Counted from the stretch's first letter, positions 35,052 to 45,247 are shown. The stretch is DNA of 64,000 nt from Oscillospiraceae bacterium (GCA_902787025.1 CADAER010000001.1:1-64000); one strand, 5' to 3'. Numbers and translations are program-made. The notes: generated from the letters alone by a model not told the origin.

Positions 35052-35801
35052 ATGGTAGTGCTCAAAACAAGCAGAGAACTGCGACTTATGAAAGAAGCAG
35101 GCGCAATAGCTGCGGGAGCATTAAAGGCAGCGGGTGACGCCGTAGAACCCGGCATCTCAACCTATGAACTTGACCGTATAGCACATAAGTTCATAAAGGA
35201 TGCGGGTGCGTATCCCACATTTTTAGGTTACAACGGTTACCCTGCTGCGGCATGTATTTCCATAAACGACGTGGTAATCCACGGCATTCCGAGCAAGAAG
35301 CAGACAGTTAAGGCGGGCGACATTGTCAGTATTGACATCGGAGCCACGTTCAACGGTTATGTCGGCGACAATGCTGCCACTTTTGCGGCGGGCGAGATTT
35401 CACCTGAGGCAAAGCGGCTGAGCGACACCACCAGAGAGGCTCTTTACAAGGGCATCGAGGCTGCTGTCGCAGGCAACAGACTCGGCGACATCGGTTATGC
35501 TGTTCAGTCTTACTGCGAGGAAAGAGGTTACTCCGTAGTCCGCACTTTTACGGGTCACGGAGTAGGAACTCAGATGCATGAGGACCCCAGCGTACCGAAT
35601 TTCGGAACCCCGGGAAGAGGTTTAAGACTGGTCCCCGGTATGACAATTGCAATCGAGCCTATGATTAATATGGGCACACACGAGGTAAAGCAGTTGTCGG
35701 ACGGATGGACCATCAAAACAAAAGACGGCAAGCTGTCGGCCCATTTCGAACACACAATAGCCATTACGGCGGACGGTCCCGTAATTCTCACCAAGGTGTA
35801 A
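35052..35801 (+). CDS. map: Type I methionine aminopeptidase
   Basis: A 249-aa enzyme that removes the initiator methionine from nascent proteins. Metal ligand regions are visible: DIVSIDIGATFNGYVGDNAATF, TGHGVGTQMHEDPSVPNFG, IAIEPMINMG and FEHTIAIT. It follows secY after 18 bases; the adenylate kinase gene usually found between them in Clostridia and bacilli is missing here. Confidence 0.95.
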   Translation: MVVLKTSRELRLMKEAGAIAAGALKAAGDAVEPGISTYELDRIAHKFIKDAGAYPTFLGYNGYPAAACISINDVVIHGIPSKKQTVKAGDIVSIDIGATFNGYVGDNAATFAAGEISPEAKRLSDTTREALYKGIEAAVAGNRLGDIGYAVQSYCEERGYSVVRTFTGHGVGTQMHEDPSVPNFGTPGRGLRLVPGMTIAIEPMINMGTHEVKQLSDGWTIKTKDGKLSAHFEHTIAITADGPVILTKV

Positions 35802-35804
35802 ACT

Positions 35805-36068
35805 ATGGAACCGGTTGAAAAAGGAACTCTTGTCCTCTCGCTTGCGGGGCGCGACAAAGGCAGACTCCTGGCGGCAGTCGGGAGCGACGACCGGAATCGT
35901 ATACTCGTATGCGACGGCAAAGAGAGAAAAATCGAAAGGCCGAAAAGTAAAAACATACGCCATCTAAAAATGCTTGAAGCAAAGCTTGACGAAGACGCTC
36001 TCAAAAGCAACAGGGCGCTCAGGAAGGCTCTTGCGAAAGCAGAAGTCGAAAACTCAGGAGGTAATTAA
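35805..36068 (+). CDS. KOW-domain RNA-binding protein
   Basis: An 87-aa basic protein with an N-terminal KOW-like beta domain (KGTLVLSLAGRDKGRLLAAVG) and a charged helical tail. Similar small proteins, often called L14e-like, sit between map and infA in many Clostridia; their role is not established, probably ribosome or RNA associated. It starts 3 bases after the map stop and ends directly before infA. Confidence 0.85.
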   Translation: MEPVEKGTLVLSLAGRDKGRLLAAVGSDDRNRILVCDGKERKIERPKSKNIRHLKMLEAKLDEDALKSNRALRKALAKAEVENSGGN

Positions 36069-36287
36069 ATGTCCAAACAGGATATGATCGAAATTGAAGG
36101 TACGGTAGTTGAATCCCTTCCCAACGCGACCTTCCAGGTTGAGTTGGAGAACGGACACAGAATATTGGCTCACATCTCCGGCAAACTGAGAATGAACTAC
36201 ATTAAAATTCTCCCCGGTGATAAAGTAACGGTCGAAATGTCGCCATACGACCTTACCAAGGGCCGCATAACATGGCGTTCCAAGTAA
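36069..36287 (+). CDS. infA: Translation initiation factor IF-1
   Basis: A 72-aa OB-fold factor that occupies the A site during initiation. It shows [63 protein letters not shown] overlaps the end of the KOW gene. Confidence 0.97.
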   Translation: MSKQDMIEIEGTVVESLPNATFQVELENGHRILAHISGKLRMNYIKILPGDKVTVEMSPYDLTKGRITWRSK

Positions 36288-36304
36288 TAAGGAGGTATTC
36301 TATT

Positions 36305-36418
36305 ATGAAAGTCAGACCTTCTGTCAAGAAAATGTGCGAAAAATGCAAGATAATCAAACGCAAGGGAAGAGTAATGGTAATCTGTGAAAATCCCAAGCAC
36401 AAGCAGCGTCAGGGTTAA
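36305..36418 (+). CDS. rpmJ: 50S ribosomal protein L36
   Basis: A 37-aa protein ([20 protein letters not shown] onward) of the zinc-binding type, with C11, C14, C27 and H32. AAGGAGG lies upstream of the ATG at 36305. It sits between infA and rpsM, its standard Firmicute position. Confidence 0.96.
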   Translation: MKVRPSVKKMCEKCKIIKRKGRVMVICENPKHKQRQG

Positions 36419-36455
36419 TCCGACGCAAACCATTTATTGGAGGTGCAACTGACAA

Positions 36456-36824
36456 ATGGCGCGTATATCAGGCGTTGACCTGCCCAGAGATAAAAGAATA
36501 GAAATCGCTCTTACTTATATCTACGGCATAGGTCGCAAAACCGCTACAGACATTATTACGGCAACCGGCGTAAATCCCGACACAAGAGTCAAGGATTTAA
36601 CCGAGGACGATATTTCCAAAATCCGTGAATATATCGACCATAATGTCAAAGTCGAAGGTGACCTTCGCAGAGAAACTGCGTTCGACATCAAGAGACTTAT
36701 TGAAATCGGATGCTACCGCGGTGTCCGTCACCGCAAAGGTCTCCCCGTAAGAGGCCAGCGTTCAAAGACCAACGCAAGAACACGCAAGGGTCCCAAGAAG
36801 ACCATTGCCAATAAGAAGAAGTAA
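36456..36824 (+). CDS. rpsM: 30S ribosomal protein S13
   Basis: A 122-aa protein of the 30S head contacting the P-site tRNA and L5. It shows [30 protein letters not shown] and the basic tail [28 protein letters not shown]. Confidence 0.97.
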   Translation: MARISGVDLPRDKRIEIALTYIYGIGRKTATDIITATGVNPDTRVKDLTEDDISKIREYIDHNVKVEGDLRRETAFDIKRLIEIGCYRGVRHRKGLPVRGQRSKTNARTRKGPKKTIANKKK

Positions 36825-36838
36825 TAGAGGAGGATATT

Positions 36839-37240
36839 ATGGCTAAAGTAGCAAAAAAGGCTGCCGGTTCCCGCAAGCGCCGCGAGCGTAAGATGGTTGA
36901 ACGCGGTTCAGCTCATATCCAGTCCACCTTTAACAACACAATCGTTACAATAACCGATACTCAGGGCAATGCGGTTTCATGGGCAAGCGCAGGCGAAATG
37001 GGCTTCAGAGGCTCAAAGAAGTCAACTCCCTTTGCAGCGCAGACCGCAGCGGAAGTTGCAGCAAAAGCAGCTATCGAGCACGGCATGAAGACTGTAGAAG
37101 TTTTCGTAAAAGGCCCCGGCCAGGGTCGTGAAGCAGCTATCAGAGCGCTTCAGACAGCAGGACTTGATGTAACTCTTATCAAAGACGTTACTCCCATTCC
37201 TCACAACGGCTGCCGCCCGCCCAAGAGAAGACGCGTGTAA
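36839..37240 (+). CDS. rpsK: 30S ribosomal protein S11
   Basis: A 133-aa platform protein near the mRNA exit. It shows [44 protein letters not shown] and [25 protein letters not shown] precedes the ATG. Confidence 0.97.
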   Translation: MAKVAKKAAGSRKRRERKMVERGSAHIQSTFNNTIVTITDTQGNAVSWASAGEMGFRGSKKSTPFAAQTAAEVAAKAAIEHGMKTVEVFVKGPGQGREAAIRALQTAGLDVTLIKDVTPIPHNGCRPPKRRRV

Positions 37241-37268
37241 CCGGAAATTATTGGAGGTGTAACACAAA

Positions 37269-37895
37269 ATGGCAAGATATACCGGACCGGTATGTAAACT
37301 TTGTCGCCGTGAAGGCAAAAAGCTCTTCCTTAAGGGTGAGCGTTGCTACACAGGCAAGTGCGCATTAGAGCGCAGAGCATATGCTCCCGGCCACAACGGC
37401 CAGAGCCGCAGAAAGTCCTCTGAATACGGTCTGCAGCTTCGTGCGAAGCAGCAGTGCAGACGTTACTATGGTATTCAGGAAGGCCAGTTCCATAAGTATT
37501 TTATCGAGGCTGAGCGCAAGCAGGGCATCACCGGTGAAAACCTTCTCCGCATCTGCGAAAGCCGCCTTGACAATGTAGTTTATCTTCTCGGTTGGGCAAG
37601 CTCCCGCGCGGAAGCAAGACAGCTTGTTACCCACAACCATTTCAAGGTAAACGGCAAGAACGTCAACATTCCTTCTTATCTCCTCAAGGCAGGCGATGAA
37701 ATCGCCCTTAAAGATAAGAGCAAGCAGAGCGAAAAGTTCAAGGCAGTTATTGAAGCTAACGCTTCCCGCCCTGTTCCCCAGTGGCTTGACCTCAATGCTG
37801 ACGCACTTACAGCAAAAGTAGTCGCTCTTCCCACCCGTGAGCAGATCGCTGTTCCCGTTGAAGAGCATCTTATCGTCGAGTTCTATTCAAAATAA
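37269..37895 (+). CDS. rpsD: 30S ribosomal protein S4, zinc type
   Basis: A 208-aa primary 16S binder and accuracy factor. A zinc site is visible at the N-terminus (C9, C12, C26, C31), then the S4 RNA-binding domain [33 protein letters not shown]. In other bacteria S4 represses its own operon. GGAGG precedes the ATG. The 77-base gap to rpoA holds a small CAGGC-GAAA-GCCTG hairpin (37935-37948). Confidence 0.97.
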   Translation: MARYTGPVCKLCRREGKKLFLKGERCYTGKCALERRAYAPGHNGQSRRKSSEYGLQLRAKQQCRRYYGIQEGQFHKYFIEAERKQGITGENLLRICESRLDNVVYLLGWASSRAEARQLVTHNHFKVNGKNVNIPSYLLKAGDEIALKDKSKQSEKFKAVIEANASRPVPQWLDLNADALTAKVVALPTREQIAVPVEEHLIVEFYSK

Positions 37896-37972
37896 TAGCC
37901 ATATTGCTTGTATTTCTGAATTACTCGTTTTCAACAGGCGAAAGCCTGCAAATAACCAAGGAGGGTTTTTAA

Positions 37973-38923
37973 ATGATTGGTATCGAAAAGCCCAGAATAG
38001 ATACTGCCGAACTTTCAGCTGACGGTTCATACGGCAAGTTTGTTGTAGAGCCTCTTGAGAGAGAATACGGAACCACATTAGGCAACTGCCTTCGCAGAGT
38101 TCTTCTTTCCTCACTTCCCGGCTATGCAATCACATCTGTCAAGATTGACGGCGTTCAGCATGAATTTTCAACAATCCCCGGCGTCAAAGAAGATGTCACT
38201 GAGATAGTTCTCAACCTCAAGAGCGTAATCCTCAAGATTCACTCTGATATGCCCAAGACTCTTTATATCAACGCCAACGGCGAAGGCGAAATCACAGCCG
38301 GCAGCATCCAGACTGATTCGGAAGTGGAGATTCTTAACCCCGATCTTCACATTGCAAGTCTCAATTCCGACGCCCATGTCAATATGGAACTTACCTGCGA
38401 CACAGGCAGAGGTTATGTTTCGGCTGAAAGAAACAAGCAGATTCTGCAGCCTGCAATCGGTGTTATTGCAATAGACTCAATCTATACACCTGTTTATAAG
38501 GTGAATTACACAGTCGAGAACACACGCGTAGGTCAGATTACCGACTATGATAAGCTGACACTCGAAGTGTGGACAAACGGAACAATTTCAGCAGTCAATT
38601 CCGTTGCTCTCGCAGCCAAGATCCTCAACGAGCACCTCAGCCTCTTCGGTGACCTTTCGGGCGAAGCCTACGGCACCGATGTTATGGTGGTCAAAGATGA
38701 CAGCGGCAAAGAAAAAGCGCTGGAGATGACTATTGAGGAGCTTGACCTTTCTGTTCGCTCATTCAACTGTTTGAAGAGAGCACAGATAAACACTGTGGAA
38801 GATTTGACAAACAAAACCGAGGAAGATATGATGAAAGTCCGCAACCTCGGCAGAAAATCTCTTGACGAAGTGGTAGCAAAACTCCAGTCACTTGGATTTT
38901 CACTTCGTAAAGAAGACGAATAA
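37973..38923 (+). CDS. rpoA: RNA polymerase alpha subunit
   Basis: A 316-aa subunit that nucleates polymerase assembly. The N-terminal domain shows [33 protein letters not shown], the C-terminal domain contacting UP elements and activators shows [21 protein letters not shown] and [24 protein letters not shown] precedes the ATG. Confidence 0.97.
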   Translation: MIGIEKPRIDTAELSADGSYGKFVVEPLEREYGTTLGNCLRRVLLSSLPGYAITSVKIDGVQHEFSTIPGVKEDVTEIVLNLKSVILKIHSDMPKTLYINANGEGEITAGSIQTDSEVEILNPDLHIASLNSDAHVNMELTCDTGRGYVSAERNKQILQPAIGVIAIDSIYTPVYKVNYTVENTRVGQITDYDKLTLEVWTNGTISAVNSVALAAKILNEHLSLFGDLSGEAYGTDVMVVKDDSGKEKALEMTIEELDLSVRSFNCLKRAQINTVEDLTNKTEEDMMKVRNLGRKSLDEVVAKLQSLGFSLRKEDE

Positions 38924-38955
38924 GACCCGTAATACGGTAAAGGAGTGTGAATTAA

Positions 38956-39312
38956 ATGCCCGGTAGTAGAAAACTCGGCCGTGCAACCGACCATCGTATA
39001 TCAATGCTCAGAGGTCTTGTTACTTATCTCCTTGAGAACGGCAAGATCGAGACAACCGTTACAAGGGCCAAAGAGGTTCGTTCAATGGCGGAAAAGATGA
39101 TAACCATCGCCAAAGATGATTCTCTTCAAGCAAAACGTCAGGTTATGGCATATGTCACAAAAGAGGATGTAGTTAAAAAACTCTTTGACGAAATCGCCCC
39201 CAAATATAAGGAAGTAAATGGCGGTTACTGCCGTATCGTTAAGACAGGCCCTCGCAGAGGCGACGCAGCTGAGATGTGTATCATCGAGCTTGTAGATCCC
39301 AAAGCGAAATAA
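38956..39312 (+). CDS. rplQ: 50S ribosomal protein L17
   Basis: A 118-aa protein at the tunnel exit. It shows [45 protein letters not shown] and [20 protein letters not shown]. Last gene of the superoperon, followed by a terminator. The ECF transporter genes often found next in Firmicutes are absent. Confidence 0.97.
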   Translation: MPGSRKLGRATDHRISMLRGLVTYLLENGKIETTVTRAKEVRSMAEKMITIAKDDSLQAKRQVMAYVTKEDVVKKLFDEIAPKYKEVNGGYCRIVKTGPRRGDAAEMCIIELVDPKAK

Positions 39313-39321
39313 TTGCAAAAC

Positions 39322-39356
39322 ATAATCCCCGCACCTCATGGTGCGGGGATTTTTGC
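39322..39356 (+). terminator. Terminator of the ribosomal superoperon
   Basis: AATCCCCGCACC (39324-39335) and GGTGCGGGGATT (39340-39351) pair around a TCAT loop, followed by TTT. Confidence 0.9.
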
Positions 39357-39371
39357 GTCTTATTATAATGT

Positions 39372-40127
39372 TTATTTTACGGGTTGATTGGGTAGCTGAA
39401 GCAGGTTTGAAACCTCGTCAAATGAAAAATCGTAACATTCCTTAACGCCCGAAAAACCTGAGACCGAGCTGTTGGTGAAATAGATTGTAAAGCCGTCGGC
39501 TGTGAAAACAAAGGATGTCAGGTCAAAAGACGAGCGGATGGTCGAAAGCTCGGGAACGGAAGCGCCTGACTCGGATATCTTTGTCATAATCGCTTTGGCA
39601 AGCTGAGTCTGGAGATAATCGGAGCTGACCTTGCCGAACTGGGAAAGGCTGCATTGCTTGAAGTCAACCAGCGAAAATGTAACCGGTGTATAGTTTGAGG
39701 TTACATTGCCCGAAGTCGCCTCTCTCTGAATTTCAACAAGAACGCTTACATATCGATGAGACGCGTAAGGCACGGTGTAGCCGCCGGTTTCCTTCCACGG
39801 CTTGCCTTTTTCGAAAAGCTTGTTTGCGATTACCGTTTTGGCGTTCGACTGCGATTCGGATTCAATGGAGTCCATTATTCTGTTGAAGGCGGAATAACGC
39901 TGGTCTTTTGATTCGTCAAGCTCAGGCAGAATATAATCCACTTTGAAAGCGACCTTGCCTTCGGAATCCTTGTATTTTTCCTCAACATGCCGGTCGGATA
40001 AGTATTTATCCGCGAGTTTCTCAGTCTGCTTTTCGGTTTTATCCTTGCAGCCCGCGAAAGCGAAAGGCACGGCGATAATCAGAATAACGCAAAGCAGAGT
40101 TTTAAGTATCCGAAATTTGTTCTTCAT
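39372..40127 (-). CDS. DUF3298-like lipoprotein
   Basis: A 251-aa predicted lipoprotein: hydrophobic N-terminus and lipobox FAGC with C27. The mature part resembles the DUF4163/DUF3298 layout seen in RsiV and PdaC: YILPELDESKDQRYSAFNRIMDSIE near the start and FVFTADGFTIYFTNSSVSGF towards the end. No catalytic deacetylase or membrane anti-sigma part is present, so it is only the sensor-like domain. It follows the GH5-like gene by 15 bases with AGGAGAAG upstream, the last member of the topB operon. Confidence 0.7.
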   Translation of the reverse strand: MKNKFRILKTLLCVILIIAVPFAFAGCKDKTEKQTEKLADKYLSDRHVEEKYKDSEGKVAFKVDYILPELDESKDQRYSAFNRIMDSIESESQSNAKTVIANKLFEKGKPWKETGGYTVPYASHRYVSVLVEIQREATSGNVTSNYTPVTFSLVDFKQCSLSQFGKVSSDYLQTQLAKAIMTKISESGASVPELSTIRSSFDLTSFVFTADGFTIYFTNSSVSGFSGVKECYDFSFDEVSNLLQLPNQPVK

Positions 40128-40142
40128 AACTTCTCCTTTCGT

Positions 40143-41177
40143 TCAGCGGCTGATTGTTGTCAGTTTTGTTCCGCGGCGGAATCCCGCATTGAAGTGCAGC
40201 TTCTGTTTCTTTTCGGTGTCTTCACCGAATTTTGTTACGGGCTCATCCCCGAAAAGCGCTTTTATTGCATTTGCAAGAGCCTCATTTTCGACAGCATCCG
40301 CATTTATCGCGGCGTATTTTTTAAGCAGTTCTTCATATGAGTCGGCGCTTATATCAATGTCGGAAGGCGAGAGTGTGAAAAGCGAGGGGCTTTCCGATTT
40401 GAACGCTTCAAACGCAACATTTTCACCGTTCTGATAAGCGGGTCTGAGAGCGTCAAGACGGGGAGCGGGTTCAGAAAAAATCAGAGTGTTGCCGGGTGTG
40501 ATGATACCCTTTTCGCTGTCCGCCTTTCTGATTGCTTTTGTTGCGGATGAATAGTATTTTTCGGTGCCGCAATCGGATTCCTTCGCGGTCAGGTCAAAAA
40601 GAACAACAGCGCTGTCGTCTTTGTAATGACTTGCGATAAGCCCCCATATTTTAAGCATTGCCTTTGCGGGCTTTTCCCTTTTGCCGAATGTGCGTGCGTC
40701 CGTCAGATTGAGGATAACATAAAGCCCGTTTTTACAGCATTTTTCAACAATCTCATCGAGCGCCGTGAAGTCGGGTGTTTTACCGATTTTACCGTTGGGA
40801 TAAATAAGAGTATATGAAAAACCGATGCTTATACAGTTGAATCCGAGCCCGGCGATATAAGCGATGTCTTTATCGGTTAGCATGGCTTTTTCATATTCGC
40901 GGGCAAGCTGAGCCATACCGTAAGGACCGAATCTTGAACAGAGTTTTTCTCTCAACTCAACACTCAGTGTAAAATTCCCGACAGAAAGAATACGCAGCCT
41001 GACGCTTTCACCGTCCGCTGTCCGCAAGCCGTTGCCGTCGCATGTTATTTTTTCCGGTCTCGGAGAGGGCTCTTTTTCGCCGCGTGATTTAATCATATTG
41101 ATTGCCGCGGGAACAGCCGCCGTAACAGCGCCTGCCGCAATGCCTGCCGCCGCTGTTATTTTATCGGTTTTTTTCAT
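40143..41177 (-). CDS. GH5-like TIM-barrel protein, probably catalytically altered
   Basis: A 344-aa protein. The ATG at 41177 follows AAGGA; a longer frame begins with TTG inside that region. The N-terminus (ITAAAGIAAGAVTAAVPAAINMI) may be a membrane anchor. The rest resembles family 5 glycoside hydrolases: LTDKDIAYIAGLGFNCISIGFSY, DFTALDEIVEKCCKNGLYVILNLTDART and SAVVLFDLTAKESD. The usual acid/base NEP is replaced by AKE, and I find no convincing nucleophile Glu. It may bind sugar without cleaving it. It lies 13 bases after the binding-protein gene. Confidence 0.6.
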   Translation of the reverse strand: MKKTDKITAAAGIAAGAVTAAVPAAINMIKSRGEKEPSPRPEKITCDGNGLRTADGESVRLRILSVGNFTLSVELREKLCSRFGPYGMAQLAREYEKAMLTDKDIAYIAGLGFNCISIGFSYTLIYPNGKIGKTPDFTALDEIVEKCCKNGLYVILNLTDARTFGKREKPAKAMLKIWGLIASHYKDDSAVVLFDLTAKESDCGTEKYYSSATKAIRKADSEKGIITPGNTLIFSEPAPRLDALRPAYQNGENVAFEAFKSESPSLFTLSPSDIDISADSYEELLKKYAAINADAVENEALANAIKALFGDEPVTKFGEDTEKKQKLHFNAGFRRGTKLTTISR

Positions 41178-41190
41178 AATATGCACATCC

Positions 41191-42810
41191 TTATTTTTCA
41201 ATAGCGCTGATAAAACTTATATTATCACCCGTTACGGAGCACCTGATGCCGTCAACCGAATTGTGCGTGACAAAACAGCTTGTGGCCGTGAACATAGGGT
41301 AGAAAATCGCGTGCTTGATAAGATAACTGTCTGCGGAGAAGCTTCCGTTGAGAACATCCTGCTGGCTTTCAACATTGAGAGCGTCGCTTATCATTCTTTC
41401 ATAATCATCATCTTCAAAATTGAAAATGTTTGTGCTTCTTCCGGGAATGAAATCGGCAAGGTAGCCGGCGGATGAAATGTTTTGCGAATGAACGGGAGCG
41501 AACGCGAACTGGTATTCGCCGTTTTCAAGCAGTTTTTCAATGTTGTTTTCCGTGTCGGTTATTAAATTCACACTGAGATTTACATCGAAAATCTGCTGCC
41601 ATACCTGAATCTGCGAGCGGATTGCCGCGGAGTATTTTTCTTCACAGAGTAGAGAAACATTGACGGATTTTACTCCGAGAACTTCCAGCCCGGCGTCCCA
41701 GTATTCGTGTGCTCTTTCCTCATCGTAAGTGACGGTCGGCATCTGTTTTGAAACCTGGTCGTAATAGTTGAGTTCGCCCGCCTTGCAGCAGAGAGGCACG
41801 CTCGTTCTCGTGAAGGAGCAGCCTTCGGGAGGCTCAAAAAGATCTTTCCTGATACAGAACGAAAGAGCCAGGCGGAGGTATTCATTTGAGAAAAATGTGT
41901 CGGCGCAGTTGAAGCAGAAACCGTAAACCGTATCTTCAATGCTGCGGACATTTACGGAATCCGTCGGCACGCTGTCAACATCGGTGAAAACAGCCGCGCT
42001 GTATGTGCCTATTGAAACATTGCGGGCGATTTTCGAAGCGTCGTTGTTGAAATAGAAAGTAACGGAGGAGGGCATAACCTTGTTTTCCCCGTTATAGCCG
42101 TGATTCTTTCTGACGGTGAGGCTCGATGACGAATCCCAGGCGGAAACATAGAACGGACCGTTGCAGAGAAGATACTGTGTGTTCAGACCGTATCTGCCGC
42201 CGCAGAGGTTGAAAAACTCCTCGTTGCAGGGCATAAAGGCTGTATCCGCGAGCCTGTCGAGAAAGTCAAGACATTTATGTTCAAGCTCAATAACCAGCGT
42301 ATAGTCGTCGGGAGTGCTAACTCCGAGGGACGATACCGAGAGCTTGCCTTCGTTTACCTGCCGCGCGTTTTTTATAATCAGGAATTTTGAAAAATCGGGG
42401 CAGTTTGTCTCCGCCTTTACGGCTCTGTTGAAAGCGAAAGCGAAATCGTAGGCGGTTACTTTGGTGTCAAAATCCTCCCAGTCATCGCCGATGGTGGAGG
42501 TGTTTATTCTACGGACCACGCTCCATTCGCTGTCATCACGCAGATGAAATGTGTAGGTAAGACCGTCGGGAGAAACCTCCCATTTTTCGGCAACGCCGGG
42601 AATTACCTCGCCGTTTTCATCAAGTCTGACAAGCCCCTCGAAACAGTTGTTTATTATTATTCCGGCATCCTCGCCCTGCGTGTATTGCGGATCAAGAGTG
42701 GAGGGTGAAAATGAGAGCGCATATGAAAACGCGCCGCCGCTGCCGTCACCGCAGGAAGCGAGAGACAGCAACAAAATCAATATTAAAACCACGCTTATTA
42801 ATCTTTTCAT
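41191..42810 (-). CDS. Oligopeptide-type ABC transporter substrate-binding lipoprotein
   Basis: A 539-aa SBP_bac_5 family protein. Lipobox LASC gives C20. Diagnostic segments are FSPSTLDPQYTQGEDAGIIINNCFEGLVRLDENGEVIPGVAEKWEVSPDGLTYTFHLRDD and VTAYDFAFAFNRAV. The family binds peptides, nickel or oligosaccharides. No permease or ATPase gene is nearby, so it is an orphan binding protein or works with a distant transporter. The ATG lies one base after the topB stop (TGAAATG), hence coupled translation. Confidence 0.88.
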   Translation of the reverse strand: MKRLISVVLILILLLSLASCGDGSGGAFSYALSFSPSTLDPQYTQGEDAGIIINNCFEGLVRLDENGEVIPGVAEKWEVSPDGLTYTFHLRDDSEWSVVRRINTSTIGDDWEDFDTKVTAYDFAFAFNRAVKAETNCPDFSKFLIIKNARQVNEGKLSVSSLGVSTPDDYTLVIELEHKCLDFLDRLADTAFMPCNEEFFNLCGGRYGLNTQYLLCNGPFYVSAWDSSSSLTVRKNHGYNGENKVMPSSVTFYFNNDASKIARNVSIGTYSAAVFTDVDSVPTDSVNVRSIEDTVYGFCFNCADTFFSNEYLRLALSFCIRKDLFEPPEGCSFTRTSVPLCCKAGELNYYDQVSKQMPTVTYDEERAHEYWDAGLEVLGVKSVNVSLLCEEKYSAAIRSQIQVWQQIFDVNLSVNLITDTENNIEKLLENGEYQFAFAPVHSQNISSAGYLADFIPGRSTNIFNFEDDDYERMISDALNVESQQDVLNGSFSADSYLIKHAIFYPMFTATSCFVTHNSVDGIRCSVTGDNISFISAIEK

Positions 42811-42811
42811 T

Positions 42812-44983
42812 TCAAGAGTTTTCTTCCATCCATTTTGCAAGCTGGTCGGCGAGCGGATTGCTTGCCGGCTTTTTGTTATCCTTTGAACTCATATATTTAG
42901 CGATGTCGCGTTTGCCCGCGCCGCTCTCCTGCTTTCTCTTTTCAAAATCGGAGAGCTTTTCACGGAATCCGCACACGCAGTAAAACGCTCTTTTATCGCC
43001 TTCACCGCGCATTTCAAGCTTCTTGTGACATTCGGGGCAGCGGGCATTGGTGATGACGCTAAGGCTCTTGCGGTAACCGCATTCCCTGTCCTGACAGATA
43101 AGCATTCTGCCCTTTTTGCCGTTAACTTCAAGCATAAACTTGCCGCATTCGGGACATTTTTCACGGGTCATATTATCGTGACGGTAGGTCGATGTGTCGG
43201 CTATGACGCTTGACACAAGGGAAGACGCGTATTTACGCATTTCCGCGATGAACTGCCTGTCGTTCGCCTTGCCCGCGGCTATGAGCGAGAGCCTTTGCTC
43301 CCATTTGGCCGTAAGCTCGGCGGATTTGAGGTCGGCGGGCACAATATTTACAAGCTGCCTGCCCTTTGATGTGGGTATAATCTCCTTGCCCCTGCGCTCA
43401 ACGCAGAAGGAGTCAAACAGTTTTTCGATTATATCCGCCCTCGTCGCGGGAGTGCCCAAGCCTCCGCTTGTTTTGAGAACATCCCTGAGTTCGCCGCTGT
43501 CAACCTGACCTGTCGGATTTTCCATAGCGGTCAGAAGAGTGGCTTCCGTATATCTCGCGGGCGGTTTTGTCTGTTTTGTCTGAACCCTGCAGTCTTTCGC
43601 GAAAGCGGGCGCGCCCTGATTTATCTGAGGCAGAGCGCCTTCGTATTCGTCGTCATCCTCGTCATCGTCGGCACTGCGGCTGTAAACCGCTTTCCAGCCG
43701 GGAGAGCGGACAATCTGCCCTTTCGCGTAAAAATTATGTTTGCCGAACGTCGCCTTTACCTGCACCTCGTCATACTCGTAAGCGGGACTCAATACGGCGA
43801 AAAAACGCCGCACGACAAGGTCGTATATGTTGCGCTCGTCCCTCGTCAGTCTGTTTAAATCAACATACTGCTCGGTGGGAATAATCGCGTGGTGGTCTGT
43901 TACCTTCGCGTCGTTGACAATATATTTCGTTTCGATGTTACGGCTTCTCAATATCGCGTTCGCCGAGTCTTTGTAAGGTCCGATTGCAATCGCTTTTAGC
44001 CTTTCGGGAAGCGTCGGCACAACATCCTTTGTGATATATCTTGAATCCGTTCTAGGATAAGTCAGCAGTTTGTGCGTTTCATAAAGACTCTGCATAAGCG
44101 AGAGCGTCTGCTTCGCGGAGTAGGAGTATTTTTTATTCGCGTCTCTCTGCAATTCCGTCAGGTCATAAGCCGCGGGCGGCGCCTTGTGCTTGAACACCTT
44201 TTTAACCTCGGTGAATGTGCCTCTCGCGCCCTTGACTTCATCCGCGATTTTCTGCGCGGCGGCAGCGTCTCCGATGAACGCCTGACCTTTTGAATCTTTG
44301 AAAAGCGCGCTGAATTCATTGAAATACACGCGCACATTGTAATAATCCTTCGGGCGGAATTTCAGAATCTCGTCCTCGCGTTTTACTATCATCGCGAGAG
44401 TGGGAGTCTGCACTCTGCCCGCCGAAAGCTGAGCGTTGTGCTTGCAGGTAAGCGCGCGGCTTATGTTTAAACCTACAAGCCAGTCCGCTTCGGCTCTGCA
44501 TTGAGCGGAACGGTAGAGGCTGTCATACTGCGAGGAGGGTCTGAGATTTGCGAAGCCCTCTTTTATTGCCTTATCTGTCTGTGATGAAATCCACAGCCTT
44601 TTCATCGGCTTTCTGAAATGCGCTTTCTGAATTATCCAACGCGCCACAAGTTCGCCCTCGCGGCCCGCGTCGGTCGCGATTACAAGCTCGTTGAACTCAT
44701 TTGAGTTAAGCAGTGCGCTTACCGCCTTGAACTGTTTTGAAGTCTGCGGAATAACCACAAGCTTCATTTTTTCGGGCAGCATCGGCAGGTCTTCCATACG
44801 CCAGGTTTTGTATTTATTGTCATAAGCCTCGGGGTCGGCAAGGGTGACAAGATGCCCGAGCGCCCAGGTGATAACATATCTGTCGCCTATTAGGCAGCCG
44901 TTCCCGCTTTTTTTGCAGCCGAGCACACGGGCTATATCTTTTGCCACAGAGGGCTTTTCAGTCAGAACAAGGGTTTTGCTCAT
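42812..44983 (-). CDS. topB: DNA topoisomerase III
   Basis: A 723-aa type IA topoisomerase that decatenates single-strand regions. It shows the TOPRIM start LVLTEKPSVAKDIARVLG, DAGREGELVARW, the catalytic tyrosine in TYPRTDSRYI, and SAGRVQTPTLAMIV. The C-terminus has two Cys-rich zinc ribbons (CPECGKFM...CQDRECG and CPECHKKLE...CVCG). GGAGATATAAA precedes the ATG. First gene of a four-gene transcript with a binding protein, a GH5-like protein and a lipoprotein, an unexpected pairing. Confidence 0.94.
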   Translation of the reverse strand: MSKTLVLTEKPSVAKDIARVLGCKKSGNGCLIGDRYVITWALGHLVTLADPEAYDNKYKTWRMEDLPMLPEKMKLVVIPQTSKQFKAVSALLNSNEFNELVIATDAGREGELVARWIIQKAHFRKPMKRLWISSQTDKAIKEGFANLRPSSQYDSLYRSAQCRAEADWLVGLNISRALTCKHNAQLSAGRVQTPTLAMIVKREDEILKFRPKDYYNVRVYFNEFSALFKDSKGQAFIGDAAAAQKIADEVKGARGTFTEVKKVFKHKAPPAAYDLTELQRDANKKYSYSAKQTLSLMQSLYETHKLLTYPRTDSRYITKDVVPTLPERLKAIAIGPYKDSANAILRSRNIETKYIVNDAKVTDHHAIIPTEQYVDLNRLTRDERNIYDLVVRRFFAVLSPAYEYDEVQVKATFGKHNFYAKGQIVRSPGWKAVYSRSADDDEDDDEYEGALPQINQGAPAFAKDCRVQTKQTKPPARYTEATLLTAMENPTGQVDSGELRDVLKTSGGLGTPATRADIIEKLFDSFCVERRGKEIIPTSKGRQLVNIVPADLKSAELTAKWEQRLSLIAAGKANDRQFIAEMRKYASSLVSSVIADTSTYRHDNMTREKCPECGKFMLEVNGKKGRMLICQDRECGYRKSLSVITNARCPECHKKLEMRGEGDKRAFYCVCGFREKLSDFEKRKQESGAGKRDIAKYMSSKDNKKPASNPLADQLAKWMEENS

Positions 44984-45178
44984 TTTATATCTCCGAAAAT
45001 GAATATTATTAAATTACTATACCAAATATAATGTATTTTAATATTCTAAAACAGAAATATGAATTGAGAATTAACATATAATAAATCTGCCTGTAAAAAA
45101 AGATGCCGGCATTTTGTGCATTTCCTACAAAACAGATTTCTCATATATAAATATACTGTAAATATACTCAATTTATTA

Positions 45179-45207
45179 TTGTAAAGAATTAATAACTGTG
45201 ATAGAAT
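45179..45207 (+). promoter_or_regulatory. Promoter of rmuC
   Basis: TTGTAA (45179-45184), 17 nt, TAGAAT (45202-45207) with TG one base before. The remaining 44984-45178 gap is AT-rich; a TGG-TATAGT on the minus strand may serve topB, but its -35 is poor. Confidence 0.6.
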
Positions 45208-45247
45208 TTTAATAATTATTGTTATATTGGGAGAGGAGGCGCATAAA

